Both the position numbers and the translations under genes were made by a program. Below are positions 28,745 through 41,054 of a DNA stretch of 64,000 nt, one piece after another (position 1 is the first letter of the stretch; the number at the start of each line of letters is the position of its first letter). Below the pieces are notes generated by a model. It made no database searches. It was not told the origin of the DNA and worked only from the letters and a program-made list of their open reading frames with translations. The DNA comes from Warburgia ugandensis (Eukaryota; Streptophyta; Magnoliopsida; Canellales; Canellaceae): positions 52,831,217 through 52,895,216 of the forward strand of contig CP141139.1 in assembly GCA_035236585.1 (NCBI GenBank), read 5' to 3'.

Positions 28745-29198
28745 TCCTATTTCCCAAATTAAAATCCGGGCGTCTACCATATTTGAGAACCCGGATGGAA
28801 ATATGAGATTTTGCTTGTATTTTCTATGGTGCCCCTTGCTTATTTTATTGGTAGAAAACGCGTTCCTGCTGATGCTTATTCTTTAAAGATGTGTGGTTGA
28901 GATCACCTTCTCTTCCTAGAAAAATTGAAAATCCCGTTTCTCTTCATTGCATTCTGAAGATCTATCTCTCTTACTCCCCTCCTTGTAATTACTCTTCGGG
29001 TAGTGACAAGCGGCAGTTTCAGAAGGTAATGCTGATCTTATCTTCTTATAAATCTCTGCATTAATTCGGCTACTGTGATTCATGATTTGTTTTCTTTGTG
29101 GATTTTGTTCATTTCTGGATTTGTTCGACTTGGTTTTGTCTCTTTTGCTGATCTGTAATTGGAGTTGATCTGCAATGTGATCGTTCATGTAGCGGAAG
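28745..29198 (+). other. UGD: UGD 5' UTR leader exon (approximate)
   Basis: A noncoding, CT-rich leader. Its start is uncertain. Two good splice donors occur, AGAAG|GTAATG at 29026 and GGAAG|GTAAGT at 29199. The second matches the plant consensus best and is used here. The frame at 28916-29188 on the opposite strand is not supported. Confidence 0.45.
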
Positions 29199-31330
29199 GT
29201 AAGTATTGCTCCTGTTGATCTTATCTGTTGTGCACTCTATTTTTTCCCTTGATCTGAATTGGGTTTGAAGAACTTGGGTTTTCTTTTTGTGAATTGGGTT
29301 CGAGTTGTGTTTTCGTTTCTTGCTTTTTTCATCTGAATTGAAACTGTTGCATGTGCTAAGGGAGATCCGATTGTAAATGCTTATATCTGTTTATGTTTTT
29401 CCTGTTTTGGGTCTGATATTTATGGCCATTATTTATCAAGCCACGGTTTCTTTGCTGTCCTTTTACTTTCTGCTGTTTGCACTTCTAACAACTAGAGGGA
29501 CCCTTGGTCAGCACGGAATTTTCTTAGAGGGTGCATTCCATCCTTTTGTGGAAGGCACTCTTTGTAGATGAAATCCCATCACATTAACAGAGATTTTGAA
29601 GCCCAGGTAGAATCAGTTACAGGTGGATCTAATATGGTAGATTTCACCTACAAAGAGTGCATTCGCACAAGAGGGTGGAATCTATCATAGAATTCTATTC
29701 TATCTGCATCCCCACTAGAGAGTGAAATATAGCATAGAATTCAACTCCGTCTTGATTCATCTTGACTAACTGTAAACAAATTTTCTTTTCGAAATGAGCT
29801 CATCTGCTTGGATTGAGCTGGTTTTGGGAGGAAATGGTGAAGACCAAGACGTGTAGATTTCTTTTTGAAGTCTTCGTAAGCTTTGTTCCCAAACAGTTGT
29901 TAATGCGTTCAGCTCTATATGGTATATTTGGTTATACATCCAAATTGCAGTTTATTCCTTCTACATTTCACTGTGCAGTTAGATGCTGCTACTGAAAACG
30001 CCCCATCTGCAGTTTTTATCTACATCGGAATGCACCTTTAATGTTTGAGTCTGGTCCCATTAGCACCATCGACTAATCTGGTTCCGGTTTACGAAAAATA
30101 TCTTGTGGTATGGATAGTATGATCTCTCTGATTCTTCGTGTCTCTTTCCAAAGAATAACTTTGCATTTGTATGCAACTTCTCTGTATCAGCGCCTGATGC
30201 TTTTTCCACCGTTGTTGAAAGTTTTCAGTTCAGATATTTGTATTTTGTAAGATCAGCTTGCTTTCGTTAGTTGATCTCTAGTATTACGGATGGCAGTGCA
30301 AACTTTTCCTTCTTGATTCTCTTTCTTGATCATCTGATGTTTCTGATTCAGCCCATTCAGAGACAACACCCGATCTTTCCACCACATTCACAAAGTTTCT
30401 TGCTGTCCATGAAAAGAAGAACTCTTTAGATATTAGAATCATCAAACCGCATGATTTTTTTACTAAGATACATCCAAAGCCAAAGCAATTAGATAACTAG
30501 GTAGATCATCTATAGGTGGACCCCATCAAGCAAAAAGTTGGAGCAGTTTGACTTCAAGTGCTTAGGTAGCATTTCTCTTTATGTTTGTTTGAAAGCATCA
30601 GTGTCTTAATCTATTCGTGCAAGTTTTTCTCCAGTTCAAATTCTTCCTATTATTTTGCCTTTCTATTGTATGAGTTCTGACCGCGATACAGATCCATGAT
30701 CTGTCTCCTACCCTTTTCTTCTTTTGTTGTCAATTATTGGCCTGTACTATATACATTTGAGAGCATGGTTATTTTCTTTGTCCTGGTAAGTTTATAGTTA
30801 TTCTTCAAAATAATATAATCAGTGTCTGGTTAATCAGTTGAACCGGGTCGATACTTTGGCAGAAAAAATTTGTCTCAAGTAAATTGAAAGATCCATTAGA
30901 GTGCATGAGAGACTCAAGACCTAACTAAGAAAATCTGGAAAAGTTAGCCAAACCAACTAGAAAACTTACTTTTGCATGCCTAGGAAAATCAGGATGCAAT
31001 TATATCATAAGCTTTTATTGAAAACTAGTACTCAAATGAGATTTTCAGGTCAAACTAAGGTACACAAAAAGAAAAAAGAAAAAAAAAAAGATATATTCAT
31101 CAAGTACAACTTTACCTTTTAATGTAGTTTATACCATTTTCTTGAACATTTTTGTGAGCAAGAACTCGTCATATAAGAACTAGTTAGAAGGAAGTTGATG
31201 AACTCCAGGTTTCCCTTCTGGAATGTGTAAATGGATGGAATTAGAGCATATTAATTCCACCAGAATGGAACAGTTCTTCCATATGATCTTCTTATTTTGT
31301 GCTATGTTCTTTTGTATTGCCAGTTTTCAG
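29199..31330 (+). other. UGD: UGD leader intron (about 2.1 kb)
   Basis: The intron runs from GTAAGT at 29199 to a T-rich acceptor just upstream of the ATG, either TTGCCAG ending at 31323 or TTTTCAG ending at 31330. It is T-rich with no convincing coding sequence. A leader intron before an uninterrupted CDS is the layout I recall for plant UGD genes. It contains a fold-back repeat at 29531-29690. Confidence 0.55.
29531..29690. repeat. Fold-back repeat in the UGD leader intron
   Basis: 29531-29574 and 29641-29690 are imperfect reverse complements. ACTCTTTGTAGATGAAAT pairs with ATTTCACCTACAAAGAGTGC, and the arms continue through GCATTCCA / TGGAAT. The arms are about 45 bases around a 66-base spacer. 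It may be a small MITE. No duplication of the target was found. Confidence 0.6.
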
Positions 31331-31349
31331 CAAAAAAAGAAAGAAAAAG

Positions 31350-32792
31350 ATGGTGAAGATCTGCTGTCTCGGTGCCGGATATGTCGGAGGCCCAACTATG
31401 GCCGTCATTTCACTTAAATGCCCATCCATTGAAGTGGTCGTTGTTGATATCTCCACATCTCGAATTGCAGCCTGGAACAGTGAGCAACTCCCAATCTATG
31501 AGCCAGGCCTTGACGATGTGGTTAGGCAGTGCAGAGGAAAGAATCTTTTCTTCAGTACTGAAATTGAAAAACACATATGCGAAGCAGACATCGTCTTTGT
31601 TTCAGTCAACACCCCAACTAAGACTCGTGGTCTTGGAGCTGGTAAGGCTGCTGATCTGACTTACTGGGAGAGTGCTGCTCGTATGATTGCTGATGTTTCA
31701 AAATCTGACAAGATTGTTGTGGAGAAATCTACTGTCCCAGTGAAAACAGCCGAAGCAATTGAAAAGATCCTAACCCACAACAGCAAAGGCATAAACTTCC
31801 AAATTCTTTCAAACCCTGAATTTCTCGCAGAGGGAACTGCAATTCAGGATCTTTTCAATCCCGACCGAGTTCTCATAGGAGGGAGGGAGACTCCTGAAGG
31901 TCAGAAAGCCATTAAAGCTTTGAAGGACGTATATGCTCATTGGGTCCCCGAGGACCGGATCTTAGCTACCAACCTCTGGTCTGCAGAGCTCTCAAAGCTC
32001 GCTGCTAATGCTATCTTAGCTCAGAGGATATCATCAATCAATGCCATGTCTGCACTCTGTGAGGCCACTGGTGCTGACGTAACAGAGGTTGCTTATGCTG
32101 TTGGAAAGGACTCAAGAATTGGGCCCAAGTTCCTCAATGCCAGTGTTGGGTTTGGTGGTTCTTGCTTCCAAAAGGACATCCTCAACCTTGTGTACATCTG
32201 TGAGTGTAATGGGCTTCCTGAGGTTGCTCACTACTGGAAGCAAGTCATTCAGATCAATGACTACCAGAAGAATCGATTTGTGAACAGGGTTGTCTCTTCC
32301 ATGTTCAACACAGTCTCAGGCAAGAAGGTTGCTATTCTTGGATTTGCATTCAAGAAAGACACAGGGGACACAAGAGAGACACCTGCCATTGATGTCTGCA
32401 AGGGACTCTTAGGAGACAAGGCCAATATCAGTATCTATGATCCACAGGTGACTGAGGATCAAATTCAGAGAGATCTCTCCATGAACAAGTTTGATTGGGA
32501 TCACCCTATTCACCTCCAGCCCATGAGTCCTAGTGCAGTGAAGCAAGTAAAAGTGGTTTGGGATGCATATGAAGCTGCAAAGAATGCCCATGGAATCTGC
32601 ATCTTGACTGAGTGGGATGAGTTCAAGGCCCTCGACTATCAGAGAATTTACGAAAATATGCAGAAGCCTGCTTTCATTTTTGATGGGCGCAACATCATTG
32701 ATGCTGAAAAGTTAAGGAAGATTGGCTTCATTGTCTACTCGATAGGAAAGCCGTTGGATCCATGGCTGAAGGACTTGCCTGCTGTGGCATAG
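31350..32792 (+). CDS. UGD: UDP-glucose 6-dehydrogenase
   Basis: An intact 480-residue enzyme, the usual length for plant UGDs. It oxidises UDP-glucose to UDP-glucuronate with two NAD+ in the cytosol. The product feeds UDP-xylose, UDP-arabinose and UDP-galacturonate for pectin and hemicellulose. The N-terminal Rossmann motif GAGYVG is at residues 8-13. The catalytic region has NPEFLAEG (Glu161), LSKLAANA (Lys216, Asn220) and [10 protein letters not shown] with the nucleophile Cys272 and Asp276. The C-terminal UDP-binding domain has [19 protein letters not shown] and FDGRNI. All the key residues named here are present, with no stop or frameshift. The start at 31350 gives the family N-terminus [13 protein letters not shown]. 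An upstream in-frame ATG at 31299 would add 17 residues, but it lies before the splice acceptor. The CDS has no intron. Confidence 0.98.
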   Translation: MVKICCLGAGYVGGPTMAVISLKCPSIEVVVVDISTSRIAAWNSEQLPIYEPGLDDVVRQCRGKNLFFSTEIEKHICEADIVFVSVNTPTKTRGLGAGKAADLTYWESAARMIADVSKSDKIVVEKSTVPVKTAEAIEKILTHNSKGINFQILSNPEFLAEGTAIQDLFNPDRVLIGGRETPEGQKAIKALKDVYAHWVPEDRILATNLWSAELSKLAANAILAQRISSINAMSALCEATGADVTEVAYAVGKDSRIGPKFLNASVGFGGSCFQKDILNLVYICECNGLPEVAHYWKQVIQINDYQKNRFVNRVVSSMFNTVSGKKVAILGFAFKKDTGDTRETPAIDVCKGLLGDKANISIYDPQVTEDQIQRDLSMNKFDWDHPIHLQPMSPSAVKQVKVVWDAYEAAKNAHGICILTEWDEFKALDYQRIYENMQKPAFIFDGRNIIDAEKLRKIGFIVYSIGKPLDPWLKDLPAVA

Positions 32793-33120
32793 AGATGGAT
32801 GATTCCACATCGGGTGACTCAACTAGGAGGGAGATTGATTATTTATAATCTTTCTTTATTACACATTGCTCTTCTGATGAGTTGGCTTATCTCTATCAGT
32901 TAGATCAGCTTCTAGATAAAGTTGGTGTCTCTTGCTCTTACCATCTTTGGCTTTTTGCATGTTTCTCATTATACCCTTTTGTCCGTGACTTTTGTTTCAG
33001 TTTGATTTGTAATTCGATCTTGATATGTCCTCTTTGCTTTTTTCTTACACTTTTGTGAGAACTTGAATGACCTTCAGTTCAAGTGACGTAATGGTTCTCT
33101 GGCCAAATAATCAGCATTTA
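32793..33120 (+). other. UGD: UGD 3' UTR (approximate)
   Basis: T-rich sequence after the TAG stop. Plant-style weak polyadenylation signals occur (TTATAATC near 32840, AAATAAT near 33105). There is no exact AATAAA, so the end is a guess. Confidence 0.35.
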
Positions 33121-35517
33121 TATCCCACTAATGATTTGATCTTTGGGTGCCTTGTATTTGTCAAATTTCCTTCTTGGATTCGGTATCTCAGCAACTACAG
33201 AAATTTAGACTAAAAAGCCAAAAATATTAGACAAACTGGATTCCAAAATCAGTTTCTCTTTTCATGATGTTCTGCTGTATTAAGTATGAAATGATCTTCA
33301 GTTTAAAGGAATATGGAAAAATTCCTCCTGAACAAGATCGGCAATTACATTCCCACTTGTTTTGATATGTGCATCCTTTTCTTTGGACAGGCTCGTTTGG
33401 ATAAAAAATGAATGTCTGGCCACTGTTTTCCTTTTTTTCTTTTTGGGAATCCATGGCCAATTTTTATTTTTTATTTTTTATTTTTCTTTTGAGTCCAAGC
33501 CGTTCACCTGATTTGTCTTGATCCAGATGGCCTATGTACCCAAAATCTCATCTATTGGATATTTCTACGTCCCTGCTTCTTGAAAGTTATGAATCGTTTC
33601 ATACCTAAATTAAGAAGGGAGCCAAAGACTTATGATGTCAATTCTCTATCCCATGGCTCATGCATACCTTTTATTGGATATATGAAACCCAAGTCAATGC
33701 ACGGGAAGGCATAATCTAGTCTTCATCAAGTGGAATCAGTGTGGAGAACTAGGGTCACTGAATATTCTAATACTTTTTTCACAAATTTCCACTTTATTCT
33801 CTAGCTTAAGTACAGAAACTTCCTAAATAGGACAATCCAATCTTGTGACATACTATCCTCAGATGATCAATGTTTAAATAGTCATGTTCAATGGCTCAGT
33901 GCCCAGGATCTGCAGGTGCTGTAGAGCTCTTAGGAACCACCTAGGCCAGTTCATTGCTGCATAATGGTTCTTTCTGGGCAATGATTCAAATAACTAAGCC
34001 GAGTGGATTGTATTTTTTGTACGCAATTTGACGTTTTTGTGCAAACCACACCAAACTTTGCTTTATTTCGTAATAGCTACTCAGTCTGCAACTCTTCACA
34101 TTACTTACAATTCTTTTTCGGGGACTCAATTTTGATCAACACAATAACCGAGAGAGACGCAGCCAACTAGGAGGAACAGAATTTTCCTCAATAACCGAAA
34201 AGCTCCTTCAGAAACCATTTTGTTTAGTGGTTGATGCTTGAGTTGGATCTTGTACCGAAGAATGATGATTGGTGTTTGATCATGTTATAAGCCTAAGTAG
34301 GGTCAATTTGTGGTATCAATCACAAGGGCAGCCACCAAAGGTAGGGTCAATGGCTGAGGAATTGGACTAGACACTTTCCATCAGTCCTAGGCTTGTTAAC
34401 TTGTGGTATCAAGGATAAGGGCATCTACCAATGGTAGGAACAATGGTTTAGGAATTTGGCTTGACACTTTCCGTCAGTCGTAGGCTTTTGACATATTGAC
34501 AAGGTATCAAAAAGTGATGACTCATAACTTTGCTGCATTATGCATTATGTGGTTAGGCATGTCACATATTTTGCACATAGGGCTTATCAAGTTTTGCAAG
34601 TCCATGAAGAGAGTTTAGGTCTGTCGGACTCTTTCCACTACTAAAGCGTCACCAAAAATTGTGAGACAAAATGGGGTTTAGTTTTTTCGCATTTAGTTGA
34701 GTACTCACCAAAATTGTGAGACAAAATGGGTTTGGATTTATTCACATTTAGTTAAGGGCCCACCTTGCGCCGAAGTGAAATCCACCACAAAAGTGGAGAA
34801 TGCTACTTGACCCAGAGTATAATTGCAAAGTTTGAATTCAAGAATAAGTTGGCAAGGCAACAGATCATACACTTTTCGCAAAATGTTTGGATAAATTTTG
34901 AAAAAAGAAAAGTAAAAAGCATTACAAGAATATGAATCTAATCTTTTTTAGTTGAATTTGCAACTAAATTCACAAATACTATTTCAGAAGTCGACAAATA
35001 ATTGAGTTCAATTTAAAAGTTGTAATTTTAAGACTTATAAATCATTCAATAAAAAATTAGAGGATCAAAAGTGAATTTTTAGAATGTTTTAATATATTGG
35101 AAGATTTCTATTATTGTAGCCAGATGGGTCGCCCAACATGGTGGCTATGGTCAACTACAGAAGCATTGCCATATGGTTCGATCCTAAGTTGCGCCAACTT
35201 CTGGCATGGGATGCTAGGGACCTACCAATGATATGGTATATTGATTCAAGGAAACTGACTTGACACATTATAGGACCTTTAGCATATTGGTTTTCTTAAC
35301 ATATTTGTATTTGCTTAGTACAGTCTGGTGCCCAAATATGTTCTTTCTCATAATGTTTCCGTGCCTGTTCTTGTTAGTGTGGAGTTGGCTAAGATGCGTG
35401 ACAGCTAAATGGGTCCTTACTAGTGCATTCTTGTTTGTTAATTTTTCTTATTCAATTTTGAAAACTTCAAAGTATGGCAACCCTAATATGACATGAATCG
35501 ATCAATGACATTCCTTC
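33121..35517. other. Intergenic DNA with two short tandem duplications
   Basis: No supported gene. A T-rich low-complexity patch lies at 33460-33490. An 83-bp unit is duplicated at about 34318-34484 (TTGTGGTATCAA, CACTTTCC, GTCAGTC, TAGGCTT in both). A 56-bp unit is duplicated at 34650-34761 (CACCAAAA, TTGTGAGACAAAATGGG, CATTTAGTT in both). The rest shows no recognisable element. Confidence 0.7.
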
Positions 35518-35735
35518 AAGCTAGGGCATCCCTCATAAGTGACACGCTACACCAAATCTTGAGTGTAGTGGAAAATGGGCAAGGGTTGCTAGGGCATTTC
35601 CCCAAAAGCAACACACTACATCAAATACTAGATGTAGTGGATAATGGGCAAGGGCTGCTAGAGCATCCCCTCGAAAGTGACACACTACATCAGAAGCTAG
35701 GTGCAGTGGAAAGTAGGCATGGGTTCATGTCATGG
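35518..35735 (+). repeat. 69-bp in-frame tandem repeats upstream of the LINE
   Basis: Three units start at 35541, 35610 and 35679, with a partial unit before them. Each encodes 23 residues of the form DTLHQ-L-VVENGQGLLGH. They lie in one open frame (35493-35765) just before the endonuclease remnant of the RTE LINE. Confidence 0.8.
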
Positions 35736-35769
35736 GGGTTGAGAAGTGTGTGGGTTAATGGCTAGCTCA

Positions 35770-38635
35770 AGAGCATAAAATTTGTATTACTATATGGAAT
35801 ATAGGGACATTGACAGGTGAGTGTCTAGAGTTAGTAAATATGATGAAATGTAGGAGAGTAAACATCACTTCTATTCAAGAAACCAAGTAGAAAGGGGCTA
35901 AAACTAGAGAAATTGGTGGGTATAAGCTCTGATGCATAGGAAAAGATAATAACAGAAATGGTGTAGGGATAGTGGTGGATGAAGAATTAAAGGATAAAGT
36001 TGTACACTTTAAAAGAATTAGTGATAGAATTATAATAATAAAACTTGTTCTATGAGAGAATATCATAAATGTTATAAGTGCAAATGCACCACTAGTAGGG
36101 TTAGAAGATATAATCAAGAGACAATTTTTGGAAGATATTGAGAGAATCATGTAAGAAATTTCCAATACAAAGGGGATATTTATAGGAGCAAACTTAAATG
36201 GCTATGTATGAAAATAAAAAGAAGGATATGATAGGGTATATGGAGGGTACAATATTAGAGAATGAAATGAGATGATGGAAGCTATCCTTGATTTTGCTTT
36301 GGCATATAACATGACCCTTGCAAACATATTCTTTAAGAAGAAGGATAAACACTTAATAACCTTTAAAAGTGACTCCATAAAAGCCAAATAGACTCTTTTA
36401 CTTAAGAATACTAAAAGATCAATGTGTAAGGATTATAAGGTGATACCTGGTGAGAGTTTAACCTCACGACATAGATTAATGGTTATGGATATCTACATCA
36501 AAAGATGGAAGAAAGGAAATAAACTTAATAGGTATCAAAAAACTAAGTTGTGGAACTTAAAAGGGGAGAAAATAACTTCACTCACAAATAAGTTGATGGT
36601 AGAAGGAAATTGGAACAATGAAACAGGAGTAAACACTATGTGGATTAATATAGCTAAGTTCATTAAGAAAATGGCAGAAGATGTCCTAGGAGTATTTAAA
36701 GGTAAAAGGCAATTAGTAAAGGAAACTTATTGGTGAAGTGAAACAATGCAAAAAGTTATTAAAAAAAAATGGGTGTGTTTTAAAGCATGCCCAAGACTAA
36801 AAATTATGAAAATTATGAAAGGTATAAGAATGTTAAAAAGGTTACTAAGAGAATAGTAAATGAGGCTAAACTCAAGATATATGATAATCTCTATAATAGT
36901 CTAGGATCAATAGAAGGCGAGAAAGATGTGTTTACAACTTGCAAAAATAAGAGAACAGAAGGACAAGAACTTAAACCACATTAAGTGCAATAGAAGTGAT
37001 GATCAAAGGGTAGTAGTCAAAGATGATGAAATCAAACAAAGGTGGGAAAGTTACTTTTAAAATTTGCCCAATGACAACTATGCTGATAATATAAGAATTG
37101 AAAGTACTTTAAACCTAAATAACATTGGACATTATAGATACAACCATGGGATTAGAATACCTAAAGTGAAAGAGGTTTTGAAAAAGACAAAATTAGGAAA
37201 GGCCATGGGAACCGATGGTATACTGATAAAGGTTTGGAAGTATATGGGAGATATTGGAGTAGTTTGGTTGACAAAGTTGTTTAATAAGATTATAAAATCA
37301 AAGAAAATGTCAAATGAATGGAGAAAAAACTCTATTGTACCAATTTATAAAAACAAAGGAGACATACAGAGCTGCACTAATTATAGGGGATCAAACTTAT
37401 GAGTCACACTATGAAACTTTTTGAAAGAGTGATTGAGAAGAGGCTAAGGCATGAGATAAGTGTATCAGAGAACCAATTTAGTTTCATGCCTAGGAGGTCT
37501 ACCATGGAAGCTATTTTCTTACTAAGTCAATTCATAGAGAAATATAAGGAGAGGAGGAAGGACCTCAACATGGTCTTTATTAACTTAGAGAAAGCTTATG
37601 ATAGGGTCCCAAAAGAGTCAATATGGAGGGTGTTGGGTGAGGGTACATAGACATAATTAAAGATATGTATGGGGGAGTGGTAATAAATGTTAAGACCACT
37701 AGCGGAGAGACCAGTGATTTTTCTATCAATGTAGGATTGCACAAAGGATTGACATTGAGAATGTACCTTTTAACATTGGTTATGGATAAGTTAACAAAAC
37801 ATCTGCACGAGGAGATTTCATGGTGCATGCTATTTACACATGATATAGTTTTAACTGATAATGTAAGGGAGGGCATAAACACAAAGCTAGAGTTATGGAG
37901 AGAAGCATTAGAACCTAAATGATTTAAAATCAATCGAACTAAGACAGAGTATATGAAATGCAATTTTATTAAGGAGAGGAGCAGGAGTAGAATACTAGTA
38001 AATATTGATAACCAAGTAGTCACCATACAAGACCACTTTTCAATACTTAGGATCTATGATTCATGACAATAGAGAGATTGAGAGGGAGGTTACCCAGAGA
38101 ATCCAAGTGGGTTGGAACAAATGGAGATGCGTGCATCTAGATTTTTGTATGATCAGCAGGTGCCACTCAAACTAAAAGGAAAATTCTATAGGATGGGTAT
38201 AAGGACAGTCATACTTTACGGATCAAATTGTTATGTAGCTAAGAAACATTTTATTCATAGGATGAGTGCAGGGGAAGTGAGGATGTTGAGATGGATGAAT
38301 GACAAGATAAGAAAGTATATAATTAAGAATGAAAACATTAAAGAATTTAGGAGTAGCACCAATAGGTAACAAGATGAGGGAGATTAGACTTAAATGGTTT
38401 GGACATGTTCAACAAAGATTGAAAAGAGTACCAATTAGAAGGAGTGAGTCAATGTAAGTCGACAGTTCTAAAAGGGCAAGGGGAAGGCCCAAAAGAACAC
38501 GAATAGAAGTAGTGAGAAAAAATTTAAAAACTTTGGGACTAAATGAAGCCATAATACTTAACAGAGGGGAATGGATGAACAAGATTCATGTGGTCAATCC
38601 CTAATCGGGATAACATCTTAATGATGATGAGTTTT
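35770..38635 (+). mobile_element. RTE-clade LINE (non-LTR retrotransposon), degenerate
   Basis: An apurinic-like endonuclease followed by reverse transcriptase, as in plant RTE elements. Endonuclease traces are WNIGTLTGECLELV and SIQETK (35795-35890), GVGIVVDEELKD (35965) and LNGYV. RT traces are LGKAMGTDGILIKVWKYMGD (37190), LFNKIIKSKKM, WRKNSIVPIYKNKGDIQSCT, MSHTMKLFERVIEKRLR, NQFSFMPRRSTMEAIF, INLEKAYDRVP and LHKGLT. The catalytic FADD motif has become FTHD (37830). A C-terminal RMGIRTVILYGSNCY and LRWMNDK follow. There are several stops and frame changes, so it is inactive. The end is placed near a TGATGATGAG tail. No target-site duplication was identified. Confidence 0.85.
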
Positions 38636-38784
38636 GCTAACTTCACCCACAACAAGTAACAAAATTGGAAAATACAAAGTTTTGATGAAGAAAATTAAAA
38701 TGAACAGATTGATGGTGAACTAATAAGTAATGAGAAAAACATTCTATATCAAGGGAGTAGACCTTTCTGCTCTAATATAAATGT

Positions 38785-38972
38785 AAAAAAGGGGCAGCCC
38801 CGGTGCATGAAGCTCCTGCCTATGTGGGGTCTGGGAAAGGGACAAACCACAAGAGCTTATAGTATGCAGCCTTACCTTACATTTTGCAAAAGGCTGATTC
38901 CACGTCTTGAACCCATGACCTCAAGGTCACATGACGACAACTTTTACCATTGCTCCAAAGCTCCCCTTCTTA
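38785..38972 (-). mobile_element. Au-like SINE with perfect 15-bp target-site duplication
   Basis: A 188-bp tRNA-derived SINE. Read on the minus strand it starts AAGGGGAGCTTTGGAGCAA, has a box-B-like GGGTTCAAGACG (38903-38914), and runs through AAGGTAAGGCTGC, CTTGTGGTTTGTCC and CACCGGGGCTGCCCC into a T run. This is the layout I recall for the angiosperm Au SINE. CTCTAATATAAATGT occurs exactly on both sides (38770-38784 and 38973-38987). It is a polymerase III transcript copied by LINE machinery and encodes nothing. Confidence 0.88.
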
Positions 38973-38987
38973 CTCTAATATAAATGT

Positions 38988-41054
38988 GTATTCCTTAAAT
39001 TATGCAAAAGGAATGTGTAAACGCTCTACCAAAAAACCTCTCTTATTTTCTCAAAGAAATGTGGATGACAAAAAACAATGCTGCATCTCCCCTAAAATAC
39101 TTCTGGTCACTGATTCGAGTCACCACTTTTTCCCTTTGGTAGGGGACTAGATTTAAGAGTGTGTGTGATTGTGTGAGTGATTTGTTTTAACAATAGTGTT
39201 CACCAAGAATTATTTAAATAGTTGAAGACAAAATGTACATGGTAGTCATAATTGCAGGTGCTTTGGATGTGAAAGAAACTTTGAAAAATGCTACTGAAAT
39301 GGGAACTGTAGAAGTAGGCCACAAAGTCAAAGCAACAAATAGCATTATTAGGGGAATTTTACTTTTTATCATGTATTCATAGAAGCTAATGGATTGCTAA
39401 ATTGTTGGCATAGGAAGGGGCAAAAGGATATCCTCATTAAGAGCAACCTTTGTCCCATTTGTAATTTTAACTTTATTCTCCTTATATATGGAAGTTATTT
39501 TCTTCTTGGAAAAAAGCAATCTTGATTCTTTGGAAAAACAATAAACAAACTAATATGAGTAATTCCACCAAAAGGCTTACTGACCTGCCACATGTATTCC
39601 TTCATTGTAAGCACCAACTCATGATAAATAATCCATCTAGGGAGCACCTAAAAGAGAAGAAAGACAACAAAATGCAGCCTAGCAACCACAAAATGTAGAT
39701 ATTCAATTAGGAAGCCTCTACTATCTACATTTCTTCACACCATTGATGTCATGGTCTTCTATGCTCAATGAATCTAATTTCATTGATAGGATCTTACAAA
39801 CTTCCCTTCTAAAAACAATGGTCTAAATTTTGTGATGCAAATTTTTTAGAGGCTTGATCATTTGCCTCTTTAATGATGAACATAAGAATTTGACTATAAT
39901 GATTCATTGATTGCTTACCTATGCCAAACCAAAACTTGGATGTAAATGAACCTTTTGTGGATTTTTAGCTATGCAATATGCTCCACTCTTTTGAAGCCTT
40001 GTAGAATGGTGAAAAAACCTAAGAAGATGAGATGACGTTTTCAAAGAAAACCCAAGGACTATAAAGAGAAATCATAACTTCATAGATTGCTAGCTGCAAT
40101 GCGTAGGAGGAATAGAAGTATACCAAATGCTATAGCCTTCTTTATTGATTCCAAGTCATTAGGATTGGAAGAAAGTTTCATTTCAACTTTCTCTAATAAG
40201 CCCTCCAACTGCCCCTATTACCTCTGGTACATTTTTCACTTCTTAATTGACAAAAGCTAAAATATCTATGAAGAAATCTAAAACTCAGAGCAAGAATCCA
40301 GGGGATAATAGATGATGCTTGTAAGCAGTAAGAATTATCATTCTACCAATTTCGAGAAACTTCATAGCAAAAAAAGCAGACTAACAAGAAGCAAGATGAA
40401 TGATATTCACAGCATGAGCATTTCAGTTATTACCAACTAAACAAAGTTCAAATAAGAAAAGTGAGCCATACATGCAATATCATTAAATCCTAGTTGGCTA
40501 TCAAGTTTCTAAAGCATGCTTTCCATGATCCTACAAATGCAAAACTTAAACACCTAGGCAAATGATATGCTCTAGATATGCATGATTTAGACTAGAAATA
40601 TGTAGAAATTATCTGCGCAAAGAAGAAGGTGTACCTGAATATAGTTCTTGCAACACCATTGAGTTGAGAATTAGTTTCTTTCCAAGAACTGTAGACCTGA
40701 AAGAATTGAAGCAACCAAGATTATTACTCGCAATCAGACCATCAATTGAAGTTAACGAGTTTAACCACAGGATAGAGATACCAAGCAAAGCTTATATAAA
40801 AGAAATGTGATAAGCCAATAAAGCACCTTCAGCAATGTAATATACTAGGATGCTTTGACACCTTACGAATGAACACCCTCCAACTCTATGGTAATCACCT
40901 TAAACCTATACACAATGCTCTAAATCTAAATGAATTGAGCACACAAGACCTATGAAATGCAACTAAACACAACAACTTATATTGCACTTCGTAGAGATTG
41001 TCATGGGTCGAGCTAATACAGATCCTAAGTAAACTTATATTCTGATACCAAATT
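38988..41054. other. Unassigned intergenic DNA; right end is element leader
   Basis: No supported gene or recognisable protein remnant over most of the stretch. The last few hundred bases before 41055 should be the leader of the minus-strand copia-type element, because a PBS abuts the LTR. I cannot see Gag in it. Confidence 0.5.
41040..41053 (-). other. Primer-binding site (initiator tRNA-Met type)
   Basis: On the minus strand the LTR end is followed by TTTGGTATCAGAA, close to the TGGTATCAGAGC core that pairs with initiator tRNA-Met. Confidence 0.7.

Noticed and set aside
31299-31349. In-frame ATG 17 codons upstream of the UGD start
   Set aside because: The extension is Lys-rich, lies across the splice acceptor, and the family N-terminus begins at the ATG at 31350.
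37580-38026. 148-codon frame on the minus strand
   Set aside because: It is antisense to the RTE reverse transcriptase, whose motifs are clear on the plus strand.
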